Of a DNA stretch of 64,000 nt, positions 1 to 7,551 are shown in pieces. The stretch spans positions 157,668 through 221,667 of the forward strand of contig NZ_JACCHQ010000009.1 of NCBI RefSeq assembly GCF_016031655.1, given 5' to 3'. The notes under the pieces are model-generated. The model worked only from the letters and a program-made list of their open reading frames with translations. It did no database searches and was not told the origin of the DNA. Position numbers and translations under genes: made by a program. This stretch comes from Bradyrhizobium glycinis (GTDB taxonomy: Bacteria; Pseudomonadota; Alphaproteobacteria; Rhizobiales; Xanthobacteraceae). The stretch's first letter is position 1; each line of letters opens with the position of its first letter.

Positions 1-1467
1 GGCGAGATCGTCGGCCGGCGAATTGATGACGCGCAAATAGGCCAGCGCGTCGCGAATTTCGGCGCGCTCATAGAAGCGCGGACCGCCGATGACGCGGTAG
101 GGCAGGCCGAGCGTGACGAAGCGGTCTTCGAATTCGCGCATCTGGTAGGAGGCGCGCACGAGAATGGCGATCTCGTTGAGCTTCTCGCCCTGGCGCTGCA
201 GCTGCTCGATCTCCTCGCCGATGCCGCGGGCTTCCTCTTCCGAATCCCAGGAGCCGGTGACGGTGACCTTCTCGCCTTCGACGTCCTCGGTGCGCAGCGT
301 CTTGCCGAGCCGGCCTTCATTGTGCGCGATCAAGTGCGAGGCGGCGGCGAGGATGTGACCAGTGGAGCGGTAGTTGCGCTCCAGGCGAATGACCTTTGCA
401 CCCGGGAAATCGTGCTCGAAGCGCAGGATGTTGTCGACCTCCGCACCGCGCCAGCCATAGATCGACTGGTCGTCGTCACCGACGCAGCAGATGTTTTTGG
501 TGGGAGCTGCAGGAGCCGCCGTCAGTGCCGCGCGCTCCGTCATTCCGGGGCGATGCGCAGCATCGAACCCGGAATCTCGAGATGAGTCCTCACTTCCAGA
601 TTCCGGGTTCGCGTCTTCAACGCGCCCCGGAATGGCGGCCTTGCTTGTCGCAGGCGCCTGCGACAGCAGCCGCAGCCACAGATATTGCGCGACGTTCGTA
701 TCCTGGTACTCGTCGACCAGGATGAATTTGAAGCGCTGCTGGTACTGCCGCAGGATATCCGGGTGCTCGCGGAAGATGCGGATGTTCTCCAGCAGGAGAT
801 CGCCGAAATCGGCCGCGTTCAGGATCTTCAGCCGCTCCTGATAGCTCGCATAGAGCTTGCCGCCCTTGCCGTTGGCGAACATCGCGGCCTCGCCCGACGG
901 CACCTGCGAGGGCATCAGGCCGCGGTTCTTCCAGCCGTCGATCAGGCCGGCCAGCATCCGCGCCGGCCAGCGTTTCTCGTCGATGTTCTCGGCCTGAAGC
1001 AACTGCTTGAGCAGCCGGACCTCGTCGTCGACGTCGAGCACGGTGAAGTTCGCCTTCAGCTGCGCCAGCTCGGCATGGATGCGCAGGATGCGGCCGCCGA
1101 TGGAGTGGAAGGTGCCGAGCCAGGGCATGCCCTCTACTGCGTGGCCGAGCATCTGGCCGAGCCGGTGCTTCATCTCGCGCGCGGCCTTGTTGGTGAAGGT
1201 CACCGACAGGATCTCGGCGGGACGGGCGCGACCCTGGCTCAGGATGTGGGCGATGCGCGTGGTCAGGACGCGAGTCTTGCCGGTGCCGGCGCCGGCCAGC
1301 ACCAGGACCGGGCCGTCCAGCGTCTCCACCGCCTCGCGCTGCTCCGGATTGAGCCCGGCGAGGTATTTCGGGCCCAGCGAGGCGCGCGCACGCGCGGCGA
1401 TGCCGCCGGCTGCGGGCTGGTGGTCGGGTACGGCTGTGATCTTGCTCGGCTCGGTCATGCGAATCAT
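1..1467 (-). CDS. uvrD: ATP-dependent DNA helicase II, UvrD/PcrA family (5' part; 3' end outside window)
   Basis: Superfamily 1A 3'-5' helicase that unwinds DNA in nucleotide excision and mismatch repair. The visible 489 residues hold the Walker A motif GAGTGKT (about residues 59-65), the TFTNKAAREM motif Ia, the DEYQDT Walker B (about 252-257), GDDDQSIYGWRG motif III (about 329-340) and the start of domain 2B (RFYERAEIRDALAYLR). The frame runs off the window at base 1. Two ATGs at 1467 and 1458 are possible starts; a GGGG lies just upstream of the first. Between motifs II and III, where the family normally has only a few residues, there is an extra stretch of about 50 residues. Its centre is a 102-base palindromic repeat read in frame without a stop. 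The gene diverges from the DUF1328 gene. Confidence 0.93.
   Translation of the reverse strand, partial: MIRMTEPSKITAVPDHQPAAGGIAARARASLGPKYLAGLNPEQREAVETLDGPVLVLAGAGTGKTRVLTTRIAHILSQGRARPAEILSVTFTNKAAREMKHRLGQMLGHAVEGMPWLGTFHSIGGRILRIHAELAQLKANFTVLDVDDEVRLLKQLLQAENIDEKRWPARMLAGLIDGWKNRGLMPSQVPSGEAAMFANGKGGKLYASYQERLKILNAADFGDLLLENIRIFREHPDILRQYQQRFKFILVDEYQDTNVAQYLWLRLLSQAPATSKAAIPGRVEDANPESGSEDSSRDSGFDAAHRPGMTERAALTAAPAAPTKNICCVGDDDQSIYGWRGAEVDNILRFEHDFPGAKVIRLERNYRSTGHILAAASHLIAHNEGRLGKTLRTEDVEGEKVTVTGSWDSEEEARGIGEEIEQLQRQGEKLNEIAILVRASYQMREFEDRFVTLGLPYRVIGGPRFYERAEIRDALAYLRVINSPADDLA
537..638. repeat. Palindromic intergenic-type repeat inserted in frame within uvrD
   Basis: Begins CCGTCATTCCGGGGCGATG and ends CCCGGAATGGCGG, so its outer ends are inverted repeats, with an inner AATCTCGAGAT segment. 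The same outer and inner motifs occur in the intergenic copy at 48971-49076. The length is 102 bases (34 codons), a multiple of three, and no stop occurs in the uvrD frame. It lies between the helicase motifs DEYQDT and GDDDQS. Confidence 0.85.
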
Positions 1468-1702
1468 CGGCCCCACGATGGCACCGCGGGGTGGTGGAAG
1501 GGAGCCTTCTTAACAGGGATTGGTGCCTATATGGGGCGCCGGGCCGGGTTTTCCACGTGCGCGGCAGGCCGATTTGTTCCAGCTGAGTCAGCGAATTTCG
1601 CGCCCGTCGGGGCCGGAACTATCGTTCCCGCGTCGAGATTGTCAGGACAGGTGGCGCGGCCAGCCGCGTCGATCGCAGACAACATCAAGACGAGGTTTGA
1701 CC

Positions 1703-1873
1703 ATGCTAGGCTGGGTTGTGACGTTTCTGGTTATCGCACTGATCGCCGGCATCCTGGGCTTCGGCGGCGTCGCCGGCGCCTCGATCGAGATCGCCAAGAT
1801 CATCTTCTTCATCGCAGTCGTTCTGTTCCTGGTCTCGGCCGTCGTCGGCCTGGCGCGCCGCAACAGGGTATAG
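1703..1873 (+). CDS. DUF1328 family small membrane protein
   Basis: A 56-residue protein with two hydrophobic helices (about residues 4-24 and 30-50) separated by a short GFGGVAGASIEIAK turn, which is the DUF1328/YtjA pattern, and an Arg-rich end. It is predicted to be an inner-membrane protein of unknown function; members are often stress-linked. The start is the ATG preceded by GAGG nine bases upstream. It stands alone between uvrD (divergent) and a repeat element. The 230 bases upstream contain GGAAC but no correctly spaced CGTT, so I do not assign an EcfG promoter. Confidence 0.85.
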   Translation: MLGWVVTFLVIALIAGILGFGGVAGASIEIAKIIFFIAVVLFLVSAVVGLARRNRV

Positions 1874-1884
1874 CGCTGTGTCTC

Positions 1885-2017
1885 CACCTCTCCCGTAGGG
1901 AGAGGTCGGATCGCATCGAAAGATGCGATCCGGGTGAGGGGTTGCAGTCTCAGTGAGCGCTGCGGCCCCTCACCCGGATTGCTTCGCAACCCGAACTCTC
2001 CCCAACGGGGAGAGGTG
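1885..2017. repeat. Palindromic intergenic repeat (CTCTCCC...GGGAGAG family)
   Basis: Outer arms CACCTCTCCC and GGGGAGAGGTG face each other. Inside are CGGATCGCATCG/CGATGCGATCCG-like arms and a second inverted pair, GGGTGAGGGG and CCCCTCACCC. It fills the gap between the convergent DUF1328 and thioesterase genes and could form nested hairpins acting as a bidirectional terminator. A related element begins at the right edge of the window. Confidence 0.8.
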
Positions 2018-2046
2018 AACCACAAGCGGCAGACGGCACCTGAAAG

Positions 2047-2553
2047 CTATTTCTTCGAGGGCATCGCCACGCTGCGGCCGATGCCTACAGGCCGAGGCAA
2101 GGCGGCGTGCGCCTTGGTGATCGCCGCAATACGCTCGCTGATGTCGGGCGGAAACGGCGCGACGCGCCGCGCATTCATGTCCATGTGCAGCGACATGTTC
2201 TCGGACGTCGCCGACAGCCAGCCCTCTGACGCGTGCCGCATCTCCTCGAACGTGTGCAGCCGCTTGTCGTCGGCGTCGAGCAGCCAGACGAAGATCTGCA
2301 CGGGATCGCCCATATGGATCTCGCGCAAATAGCGCACGTGGCACTCGGCGGTGAAGGTCGAGCCGTGGCGCTCTTTCTTGTAGACCGGGCCAATCCCGAG
2401 TTCGAGCCAGAACTCGTCGATCGCCCGGTCGAACATGACGTTGTAATAGGCCATGTTGAGATGGCCGTTATAGTCGATCCATTGCGGCTCGACCTGCATG
2501 ATCGAGGAGCGGAACGGCTCCGCATCGGGCGCTGTGGCGGAAGTCTCCGGCAT
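2047..2553 (-). CDS. Acyl-CoA thioesterase-like protein (hot-dog fold, 4HBT/YbgC type)
   Basis: 168 residues. The motif QWIDYNGHLNMAYYNVMFDRA (about residues 20-41) is the active-site loop and helix of 4-hydroxybenzoyl-CoA-type thioesterases: D followed by NGHxN, then the hot-dog helix. HVRYLREIHMGDPVQI forms the next strand pair. Such enzymes hydrolyse acyl-CoA esters in the cytoplasm; the closest relatives by pattern are thioesterases associated with carnitine or betainyl-CoA metabolism, but the substrate cannot be read from the sequence. The ATG at 2553 has GGAAGGA about six bases upstream. The gene diverges from the FAD oxidase at 2639, with 85 bases between them. Confidence 0.85.
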   Translation of the reverse strand: MPETSATAPDAEPFRSSIMQVEPQWIDYNGHLNMAYYNVMFDRAIDEFWLELGIGPVYKKERHGSTFTAECHVRYLREIHMGDPVQIFVWLLDADDKRLHTFEEMRHASEGWLSATSENMSLHMDMNARRVAPFPPDISERIAAITKAHAALPRPVGIGRSVAMPSKK

Positions 2554-2638
2554 GTGTCCTTCCCAAGCTATGCGTCCGGTCGCTTGACTTGACCGGTTTA
2601 ATGTCCTTTGCCACGGTTCTTCTGTCGGGAGGAATTCC

Positions 2639-4063
2639 GTGGGTACGACCATCACCAATAATCCGCCGCGGCCGGAGCCGAAAGCCCTCGCGAGCACGCT
2701 GGAGCAGCTTGCCGCACGCTTCGGCAACCGCCTCATCACCTCGCAGGCCGTGCGCGAGCAGCACGGCCATACCACGACGTGGATTCCCAACCAGCCGCCG
2801 GACGGCGTGGTAATGGCGCAGGAGACCGCCGACATCCAGGACGTGGTGCGGATCTGCGCGAAACATCGCGTGCCGGTCATTCCCTTCGGCACCGGCACCT
2901 CGCTGGAGGGCCAGGTCAACGCGCCCGCCGGCGGCATCTCGATCGACCTGCGCGACATGAACAAGGTGCTGGCGGTGCATGCCGAGGACCTCGACTGCGT
3001 GATCCAGCCCGGCGTCACCCGCAAGGCGCTCAACGAGCATCTGCGCGACCAGGGCCTGTTCTTCCCGATCGATCCCGGCGCGGATGCCTCGCTCGGCGGC
3101 ATGGCTTCGACCCGCGCCTCAGGCACCAATGCGGTGCGCTACGGCACCATGCGCGACAGTGTGCTGGCGCTGAAAGTGGTGCGCGGCGACGGCGAGATCA
3201 TCACCACAGGCACGCGCGCGAAGAAATCCGCGGCGGGCTACGACCTGACGCATCTGTTCGTCGGCGCCGAAGGCACGCTCGGCATCATCTCGGAACTGAC
3301 GATCCGCCTGCGCGGCATTCCCGAGACCATCGCGGCCGGCGCGGTGTCGTTCGAGACCGTTCACGGCGCTTGCCAGGCCGTGATCCTGGCGATCCAGACC
3401 GGCATTCCGGTCGCGCGCATCGAACTGCTCAATGCAGCGCAGGTGAAGGCCTGCAACGCCTATTCGAAGCTGACGCTGCCGGAGACGCCGCTGCTGCTGC
3501 TGGAATTCCACGGCAGCGAGATCGAGGTCGCCGAGCAGTCCAAAGCGTTCGGCGAGATCGCGAGGGAATGCGGCGGCGGCGATTTTTCCTGGACTACCAA
3601 GCCGGAGGACCGCACCAAGCTTTGGCAGGCGCGGCACGACGCCTATTGGTCGGTGAAGGCGCTGCGGCCCGGCGGCAGCATCGGCGTGGTCGCGACCGAC
3701 GTCTGCGTGCCGATCTCGCGGCTCGCCGACTGCGTCAGCGAGACCGAGGAGGATCTCAAGCGGCTCAATTTGCTGTCGCCGATCGTCGGCCATGTCGGTG
3801 ATGGCAATTTCCACTGCTCGCTGGTTTGCGACACCAACGATGCCGACGAGATGGCGCGGGGCGAGGAGTTCATGCATCGTCTGGTCGAGCGTGCGCAGGC
3901 GATGGACGGCACCTGCACCGGCGAGCATGGCATCGGCCAGGGCAAGCAGAAATATCTCAAGGCGGAGCTCGGCCCCGAGGCGCTCGATGCGATGCGGGCC
4001 CTGAAGAAGGCGCTCGATCCGCTCAACATCTTCAATCCCGGCAAGATCGTGCCGGAGGCGTAA
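2639..4063 (+). CDS. FAD-linked oxidase, GlcD / D-lactate dehydrogenase family
   Basis: 474 residues starting at GTG, placed seven bases after GGGAGG. The N-terminal PCMH-type FAD-binding domain (about 55-235) shows VIPFGTGTSLEGQV and PGADASLGGMASTRASGTNAVRYGTM. The C-terminal domain carries the metal- and substrate-binding GHVGDGNFH and GEHGIGQGK motifs typical of D-lactate, glycolate and D-2-hydroxyglutarate dehydrogenases. It oxidises a D-2-hydroxyacid and passes electrons to quinone or cytochrome. No glcE or glcF partner is adjacent, which favours a stand-alone D-lactate-type enzyme over glycolate oxidase. The exact substrate is not determined. Confidence 0.92.
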   Translation: MGTTITNNPPRPEPKALASTLEQLAARFGNRLITSQAVREQHGHTTTWIPNQPPDGVVMAQETADIQDVVRICAKHRVPVIPFGTGTSLEGQVNAPAGGISIDLRDMNKVLAVHAEDLDCVIQPGVTRKALNEHLRDQGLFFPIDPGADASLGGMASTRASGTNAVRYGTMRDSVLALKVVRGDGEIITTGTRAKKSAAGYDLTHLFVGAEGTLGIISELTIRLRGIPETIAAGAVSFETVHGACQAVILAIQTGIPVARIELLNAAQVKACNAYSKLTLPETPLLLLEFHGSEIEVAEQSKAFGEIARECGGGDFSWTTKPEDRTKLWQARHDAYWSVKALRPGGSIGVVATDVCVPISRLADCVSETEEDLKRLNLLSPIVGHVGDGNFHCSLVCDTNDADEMARGEEFMHRLVERAQAMDGTCTGEHGIGQGKQKYLKAELGPEALDAMRALKKALDPLNIFNPGKIVPEA

Positions 4064-4083
4064 AGGCGCGCGCTCCGGAATCG

Positions 4084-4110
4084 GGAACTTTCGGCAATGT
4101 TGCCGGTTCC
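4084..4110 (+). terminator. Inverted repeat after the FAD oxidase gene
   Basis: GGAAC-TTT-CGGCAA-TG-TTGCCG-GTTCC: two nested inverted arms 21 bases after the stop codon. It would form a hairpin with a three-base bulge. There is no T-run, so termination is likely but not certain. The site also lies 55 bases before the next gene and could be an operator. Confidence 0.45.
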
Positions 4111-4164
4111 AATTCCCGCCAAGTTCCGATGCCTCAATGGCAGGGCTGTGCGCGGGAGGGTGCG

Positions 4165-5460
4165 ATGGTGCGACCGGTCGTTGGAATTGCCGCAATGGCC
4201 TTTGCCTGCATGCTGGCGGGTGCGGCGCTGGCCAAGGGCGGACACGGTGGCGGACATGGCGGCGGCCACGGAGGCGGGCACGGCCATGGCCATCATGGCG
4301 GCGGCCATTTCCGCGGCCACGGCGGGCACGCGCATGGCGGCGGGCATCATCGCGGGATGCGGTTCACAACCAGTGCCCGACGTGGCGGTCCGAATTTCGG
4401 TCAGATCCGCAATGCCGCGATACGGCCGGCGAACTTCCGCAACGCCTGGAACGCCAGCGCATTCCGCAACGGCCGGCTGATCAGCAATCCGGCGGCCCGC
4501 GCGCAGATCGCCGCGGCGGCAGCACTCGCCGGCTGGAGCGGTGCAAGCAGCGGATGGTGGCAACATCCCGGCGGCGGCTACGGCTGGGTCGGGCCGCTGT
4601 TCTGGCCGTTCGCCTATAACGACCTCTACGATTACACGATCTGGGGCGACGGGCTCGGCTTCTGGGGCTACGGCTATCCGGACATCTATGCCGGCATTTT
4701 CGGCCCCTATGGCTATGATCGTCTGTCGGCCTATCTGCCGCAGCAGCCGCAGGGACGGCGACGGGCGCGCAGTGCGCCGCTCGATCAGCTCTGCGGCAGC
4801 GATCGCCGCGCCATCGTCGGCCTGCCGATCGATCAGATCGCGGCCGCGGTGCAGCCGACGGGTGCGCAAGGCGCCGCTCTCGATGCGCTCGGCAACGCCT
4901 CGATCGACGCGGCGGCGCTGATCCGCACCTCCTGTCCGACGCAGGCCGCAGCGACGGCGCCCGGCCGGCTTGCCGCCATGCAGCAGCGTGTCGAGGCGAT
5001 GCAGAAAGCCGTCGAACTGGTCCAGCCTGCGCTGGACCAGTTCTATGGTTCGCTTAACGACGAGCAGAAGGCGCGCTTCAATGCGCTCGCCGACGATCAG
5101 CGTCGTGCCGCGGCATCGAACAATGCGAGCGGATCGTCGGTGCAGACTTGCGCTGCGCCCGCCGCGTTCGATTGGCCCGGCGCCACGATCGAGGACAGGC
5201 TTCGTCCCAACGACACGCAGCGAGCGGCGCTCCAGGTGCTCCAGGACACCAGCGCCAAAGTCAGCACGTCTCTCAAGGCGGCCTGCGAGCCCAATGAGGT
5301 GATGACACCGCCGGCCCGCATGGCCGCGATCCGCAAGCGGCTCGATGTCATGCTGGACGGGATCAAATCGGTGCGGGCGGCGCTCGATGATTTTTACGCC
5401 ACGCTCAACGACGAGCAGAAGGCGCAGTTCGAGGCGATCGGCCCGCGCCGCATGTCCTGA
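4165..5460 (+). CDS. Secreted His/Gly-rich protein with two LTxxQ-like (Spy/CpxP-type) repeats
   Basis: 431 residues from an ATG preceded by GGGAGGG. A signal peptide (residues 1-23, VVGIAAMAFACMLAGAALA) is followed by a Gly/His-rich segment (about 24-65, GGHGGGHG-type repeats) that could bind metal. After it comes a Trp/Tyr/Gly-rich stretch (about 120-190). Two copies of a roughly 115-residue helical domain each end in LNDEQKA(R/Q)F (about 297 and 413), the LTxxQ-like motif of Spy/CpxP periplasmic chaperones. Each copy contains one or two Cys. A periplasmic role in folding or metal binding is inference. The upstream FAD oxidase is separated by an inverted repeat, so this is probably its own unit. 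Confidence 0.8.
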   Translation: MVRPVVGIAAMAFACMLAGAALAKGGHGGGHGGGHGGGHGHGHHGGGHFRGHGGHAHGGGHHRGMRFTTSARRGGPNFGQIRNAAIRPANFRNAWNASAFRNGRLISNPAARAQIAAAAALAGWSGASSGWWQHPGGGYGWVGPLFWPFAYNDLYDYTIWGDGLGFWGYGYPDIYAGIFGPYGYDRLSAYLPQQPQGRRRARSAPLDQLCGSDRRAIVGLPIDQIAAAVQPTGAQGAALDALGNASIDAAALIRTSCPTQAAATAPGRLAAMQQRVEAMQKAVELVQPALDQFYGSLNDEQKARFNALADDQRRAAASNNASGSSVQTCAAPAAFDWPGATIEDRLRPNDTQRAALQVLQDTSAKVSTSLKAACEPNEVMTPPARMAAIRKRLDVMLDGIKSVRAALDDFYATLNDEQKAQFEAIGPRRMS

Positions 5461-5494
5461 ACGCCGCGAGCAATTGAAGACCATTGGTTGGGCA

Positions 5495-5860
5495 ATGAAG
5501 TGGTTCGCGAGGCGAGAGCCGGCAGACGTCTGGGACGAGCCAATCGGGACGCCGATCGGCGACATCGAAGCAGCCGACCGGATTCGCAACATCTGCCAGG
5601 CTGCGCAGGCGATTGCCGAAGCCGCCGGAGCTTCGGCGCCGACCAGCACGCGCGAGCGCTATGAACGCGCGGCCCGCACCGCAATGGAGATCGCGATGAA
5701 GATCTCCGACGATCTGATGCGCGACGATGCGGTGCGCCGTATCGTGGATCTCTGCATGAAGGCTGAGGACATCAAGACGGCGCAGATCTTGTCGCGTGCG
5801 ATCCAGGCAGGCTGGATTCGAGAAGCCGTGCTTCGGGACCATCCGGTCCTGTCGCAATAA
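5495..5860 (+). CDS. Hypothetical helical protein
   Basis: 121 residues, predicted mostly alpha-helical, with no signal peptide. It begins MKWFARREPADVWDEP, contains DRIRNICQAAQAIAEAA and ends in a helical, charged region (DDAVRRIVDLCMKAEDIKTAQILSRAI). The regular hydrophobic spacing suggests a TPR-like or coiled helical bundle, but I do not recognise the family. It starts 34 bases after the His/Gly-rich protein gene and may be cotranscribed with it. A hairpin terminator directly follows the stop codon. Confidence 0.65.
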   Translation: MKWFARREPADVWDEPIGTPIGDIEAADRIRNICQAAQAIAEAAGASAPTSTRERYERAARTAMEIAMKISDDLMRDDAVRRIVDLCMKAEDIKTAQILSRAIQAGWIREAVLRDHPVLSQ

Positions 5861-5861
5861 G

Positions 5862-5890
5862 TTCGGCTCGCGCAATGGGCGCGAGCCGAA
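5862..5890. terminator. Bidirectional terminator between convergent genes
   Basis: TTCGGCTCGCGC (5862-5873), a five-base loop AATGG, then GCGCGAGCCGAA (5879-5890): a perfect 12-bp stem one base after the stop of the 5495 gene and 21 bases before the stop of the convergent caspase-like gene. There is little T-run on either strand. Confidence 0.7.
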
Positions 5891-5910
5891 TGCTGCTGTG
5901 CCCGACCGGC

Positions 5911-7404
5911 TCAGTACCTGCGGTATCCGCCGCCGTACCCGCCGCTATTGTGGTCGCCGCCGCGACCGCCCATTCCCATGCCGAGGCCGATCCCTACGCC
6001 GATGCCGATGCCTTGCATCACGGCCTCCGGCGGCGGGCCGCGATCCGCCGGCGGCGCGCGCTCGTAGACCACTTGCTCGGACGGCGGTCGGCGCTTGGGC
6101 GGCGTCTCGACCACCTTGCGCTTCGGCGGGGCCTCCTCGACGCGCTTCTTGATCACGGGCGGGACCGAGGGGTTGACCGGCGTTGCCGGGGTCGCGGGCG
6201 TCGAGCACGGGCAGGTCGGCGCCATCGCGACCGCGACGGGCGTCGTCGCGGCGGCGACGGGCACGGCGTAGTTGCGGTTCTGCACGCGCAGCAGCAGCCG
6301 GCGCGCGGTTGCCGCGAGATCGCTGTTGTCCCAGTTCGCGAGATAGGCCTCGTACGAGGCGCGGGTATTGATGGCGGTGGCACGCTCCCACGCCAGCATC
6401 TGGCGACGCCGCTCCAGCACCGTGCGAAGGCGCGGGGTGCGGGTGTCCTGGGCGTACAGCTCGATATAGGCCTGATACGCCTCCACGGTGTCCTCGGTGA
6501 TCACGAGCTCATAGGCAACCATGGCCGGCTTGCCCCGCAACGTCTTGCGCCAGTCTTCGACGCTGCGCGTGCCCCCGGCAAGCGCCATGGCGGATGAGCC
6601 GGGTAGAGCGGGCGTGCTGCCGCTGCTCTCGCCGAAGAACCTGAAATCGGTGGTCAGCGAGGAGCTTTCCCAGGGAATCTGCCGGCCATCGGTCGATTGC
6701 GCCACGGCGACGCGGATGCGCTTGAACACTTCCTCGATCGGCAGGTTCGGCTGCTTGGCAATGGTCAGCGCAGCCGTGGTGTAGGGGCTGTCGATGCCGT
6801 TGCCGTCCTCGGCCTCGGCGCCGGGCGAGGTCGAATAGGAGATGAAGGAGCCGGGCGCACCGGCCTTGGTGTCGACGATCGCAAGTCCGTGGCCGGCGCC
6901 GCTGAGCGCGGGGAACGGGTTGTTGCGACAGGCATCCAGCATGAAGATGCGGGCCCGCGTCGGCACCGCGCCGAGCGTGTTGAGCATGTCGTTCAGCCGC
7001 ACGCCCTGCAGCGGGATGTCGGCCTCGCGCTTGGGGTCGAGATCGACAGGGACCAGATAGTTCTCGCCGTCGATCTGAAGGCCGTGGCCGGCATAGAACA
7101 CCAGCGCGACGGTGTCGGCGCCGCTGGCACTGACCTTGCCGGCGAAATCCGAGATCGCCGCGCGCATCTCGGTCTGCGCCAGATTGGCCGCCGTGGTGAC
7201 GGTGAAGCCGGCGCTGCCGAGCAGCTCCGTCATGCCCTTGGCGTCGTTGGCGGCGTTCGGCAGCTCCGGCACGGTGCGATAGGCCGATTGGCCGATCACC
7301 AGCGCAAGCCGCGCTTCGGCGGCCGCATCCGTCGGCGTCATCAACTGGGTGAGTGTGAGAAGACCGGACGCAAGAAGCAAATTCGAAAAGACTGGACGGC
7401 GCAT
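5911..7404 (-). CDS. Secreted caspase-fold (peptidase C14) protein with Gly-rich C-terminus
   Basis: 497 residues. A signal peptide (about 1-29, ending TPTDAAAEA) precedes a caspase p20 domain (about 31-250). The catalytic dyad is visible: His107 in VFYAGHGLQ and Cys159 in FMLDACRNNPF. The region ARLALVIGQSAY is the first strand. A helical middle section (about 290-390) is followed by a Pro/Lys-rich linker (KKRVEEAPPKRK) and a Gly/Met-rich tail ending GGGYRRY. This matches bacterial caspase-like proteins; the substrate is unknown. The ATG at 7404 has GGAGGTGA upstream. The tail may be surface-exposed or bind a polymer, which is inference. Confidence 0.88.
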   Translation of the reverse strand: MRRPVFSNLLLASGLLTLTQLMTPTDAAAEARLALVIGQSAYRTVPELPNAANDAKGMTELLGSAGFTVTTAANLAQTEMRAAISDFAGKVSASGADTVALVFYAGHGLQIDGENYLVPVDLDPKREADIPLQGVRLNDMLNTLGAVPTRARIFMLDACRNNPFPALSGAGHGLAIVDTKAGAPGSFISYSTSPGAEAEDGNGIDSPYTTAALTIAKQPNLPIEEVFKRIRVAVAQSTDGRQIPWESSSLTTDFRFFGESSGSTPALPGSSAMALAGGTRSVEDWRKTLRGKPAMVAYELVITEDTVEAYQAYIELYAQDTRTPRLRTVLERRRQMLAWERATAINTRASYEAYLANWDNSDLAATARRLLLRVQNRNYAVPVAAATTPVAVAMAPTCPCSTPATPATPVNPSVPPVIKKRVEEAPPKRKVVETPPKRRPPSEQVVYERAPPADRGPPPEAVMQGIGIGVGIGLGMGMGGRGGDHNSGGYGGGYRRY

Positions 7405-7551
7405 GATGTCACCTCCAACGGCAATGCGCACGATGATGTCACCTTTTTTAGGTCTGTGCCATGACACTGTCTGTGCGCTGGCTCACGTTGGGCGTGCGAC
7501 AGAATCGGGCAGTGGCTCTGCCCGAGCTGGCGCGCGTCCGGCCGTGCCCCG

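Noticed and set aside
1612..1650. Possible EcfG stress promoter (GGAAC) before the DUF1328 gene
   Set aside because: No CGTT occurs at the required 16-17 base spacing; only a nearby GGAAC-N4-GTTCC palindrome is present.
685..1956. Long open plus-strand frame opposite uvrD
   Set aside because: It is antisense to clear helicase motifs and has Arg/Ala/Gly-rich composition typical of high-GC shadow frames.
4084..4110. Possible EcfG promoter GGAAC-N16-GGTT before the His/Gly-rich protein gene
   Set aside because: The -10 element deviates and the bases are better explained by the inverted repeat, so it is listed as a hairpin.
3643..5649. Long open minus-strand frame opposite the FAD oxidase and the His/Gly-rich protein
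   Set aside because: It covers parts of two well-supported plus-strand genes and shows no domain or membrane pattern.
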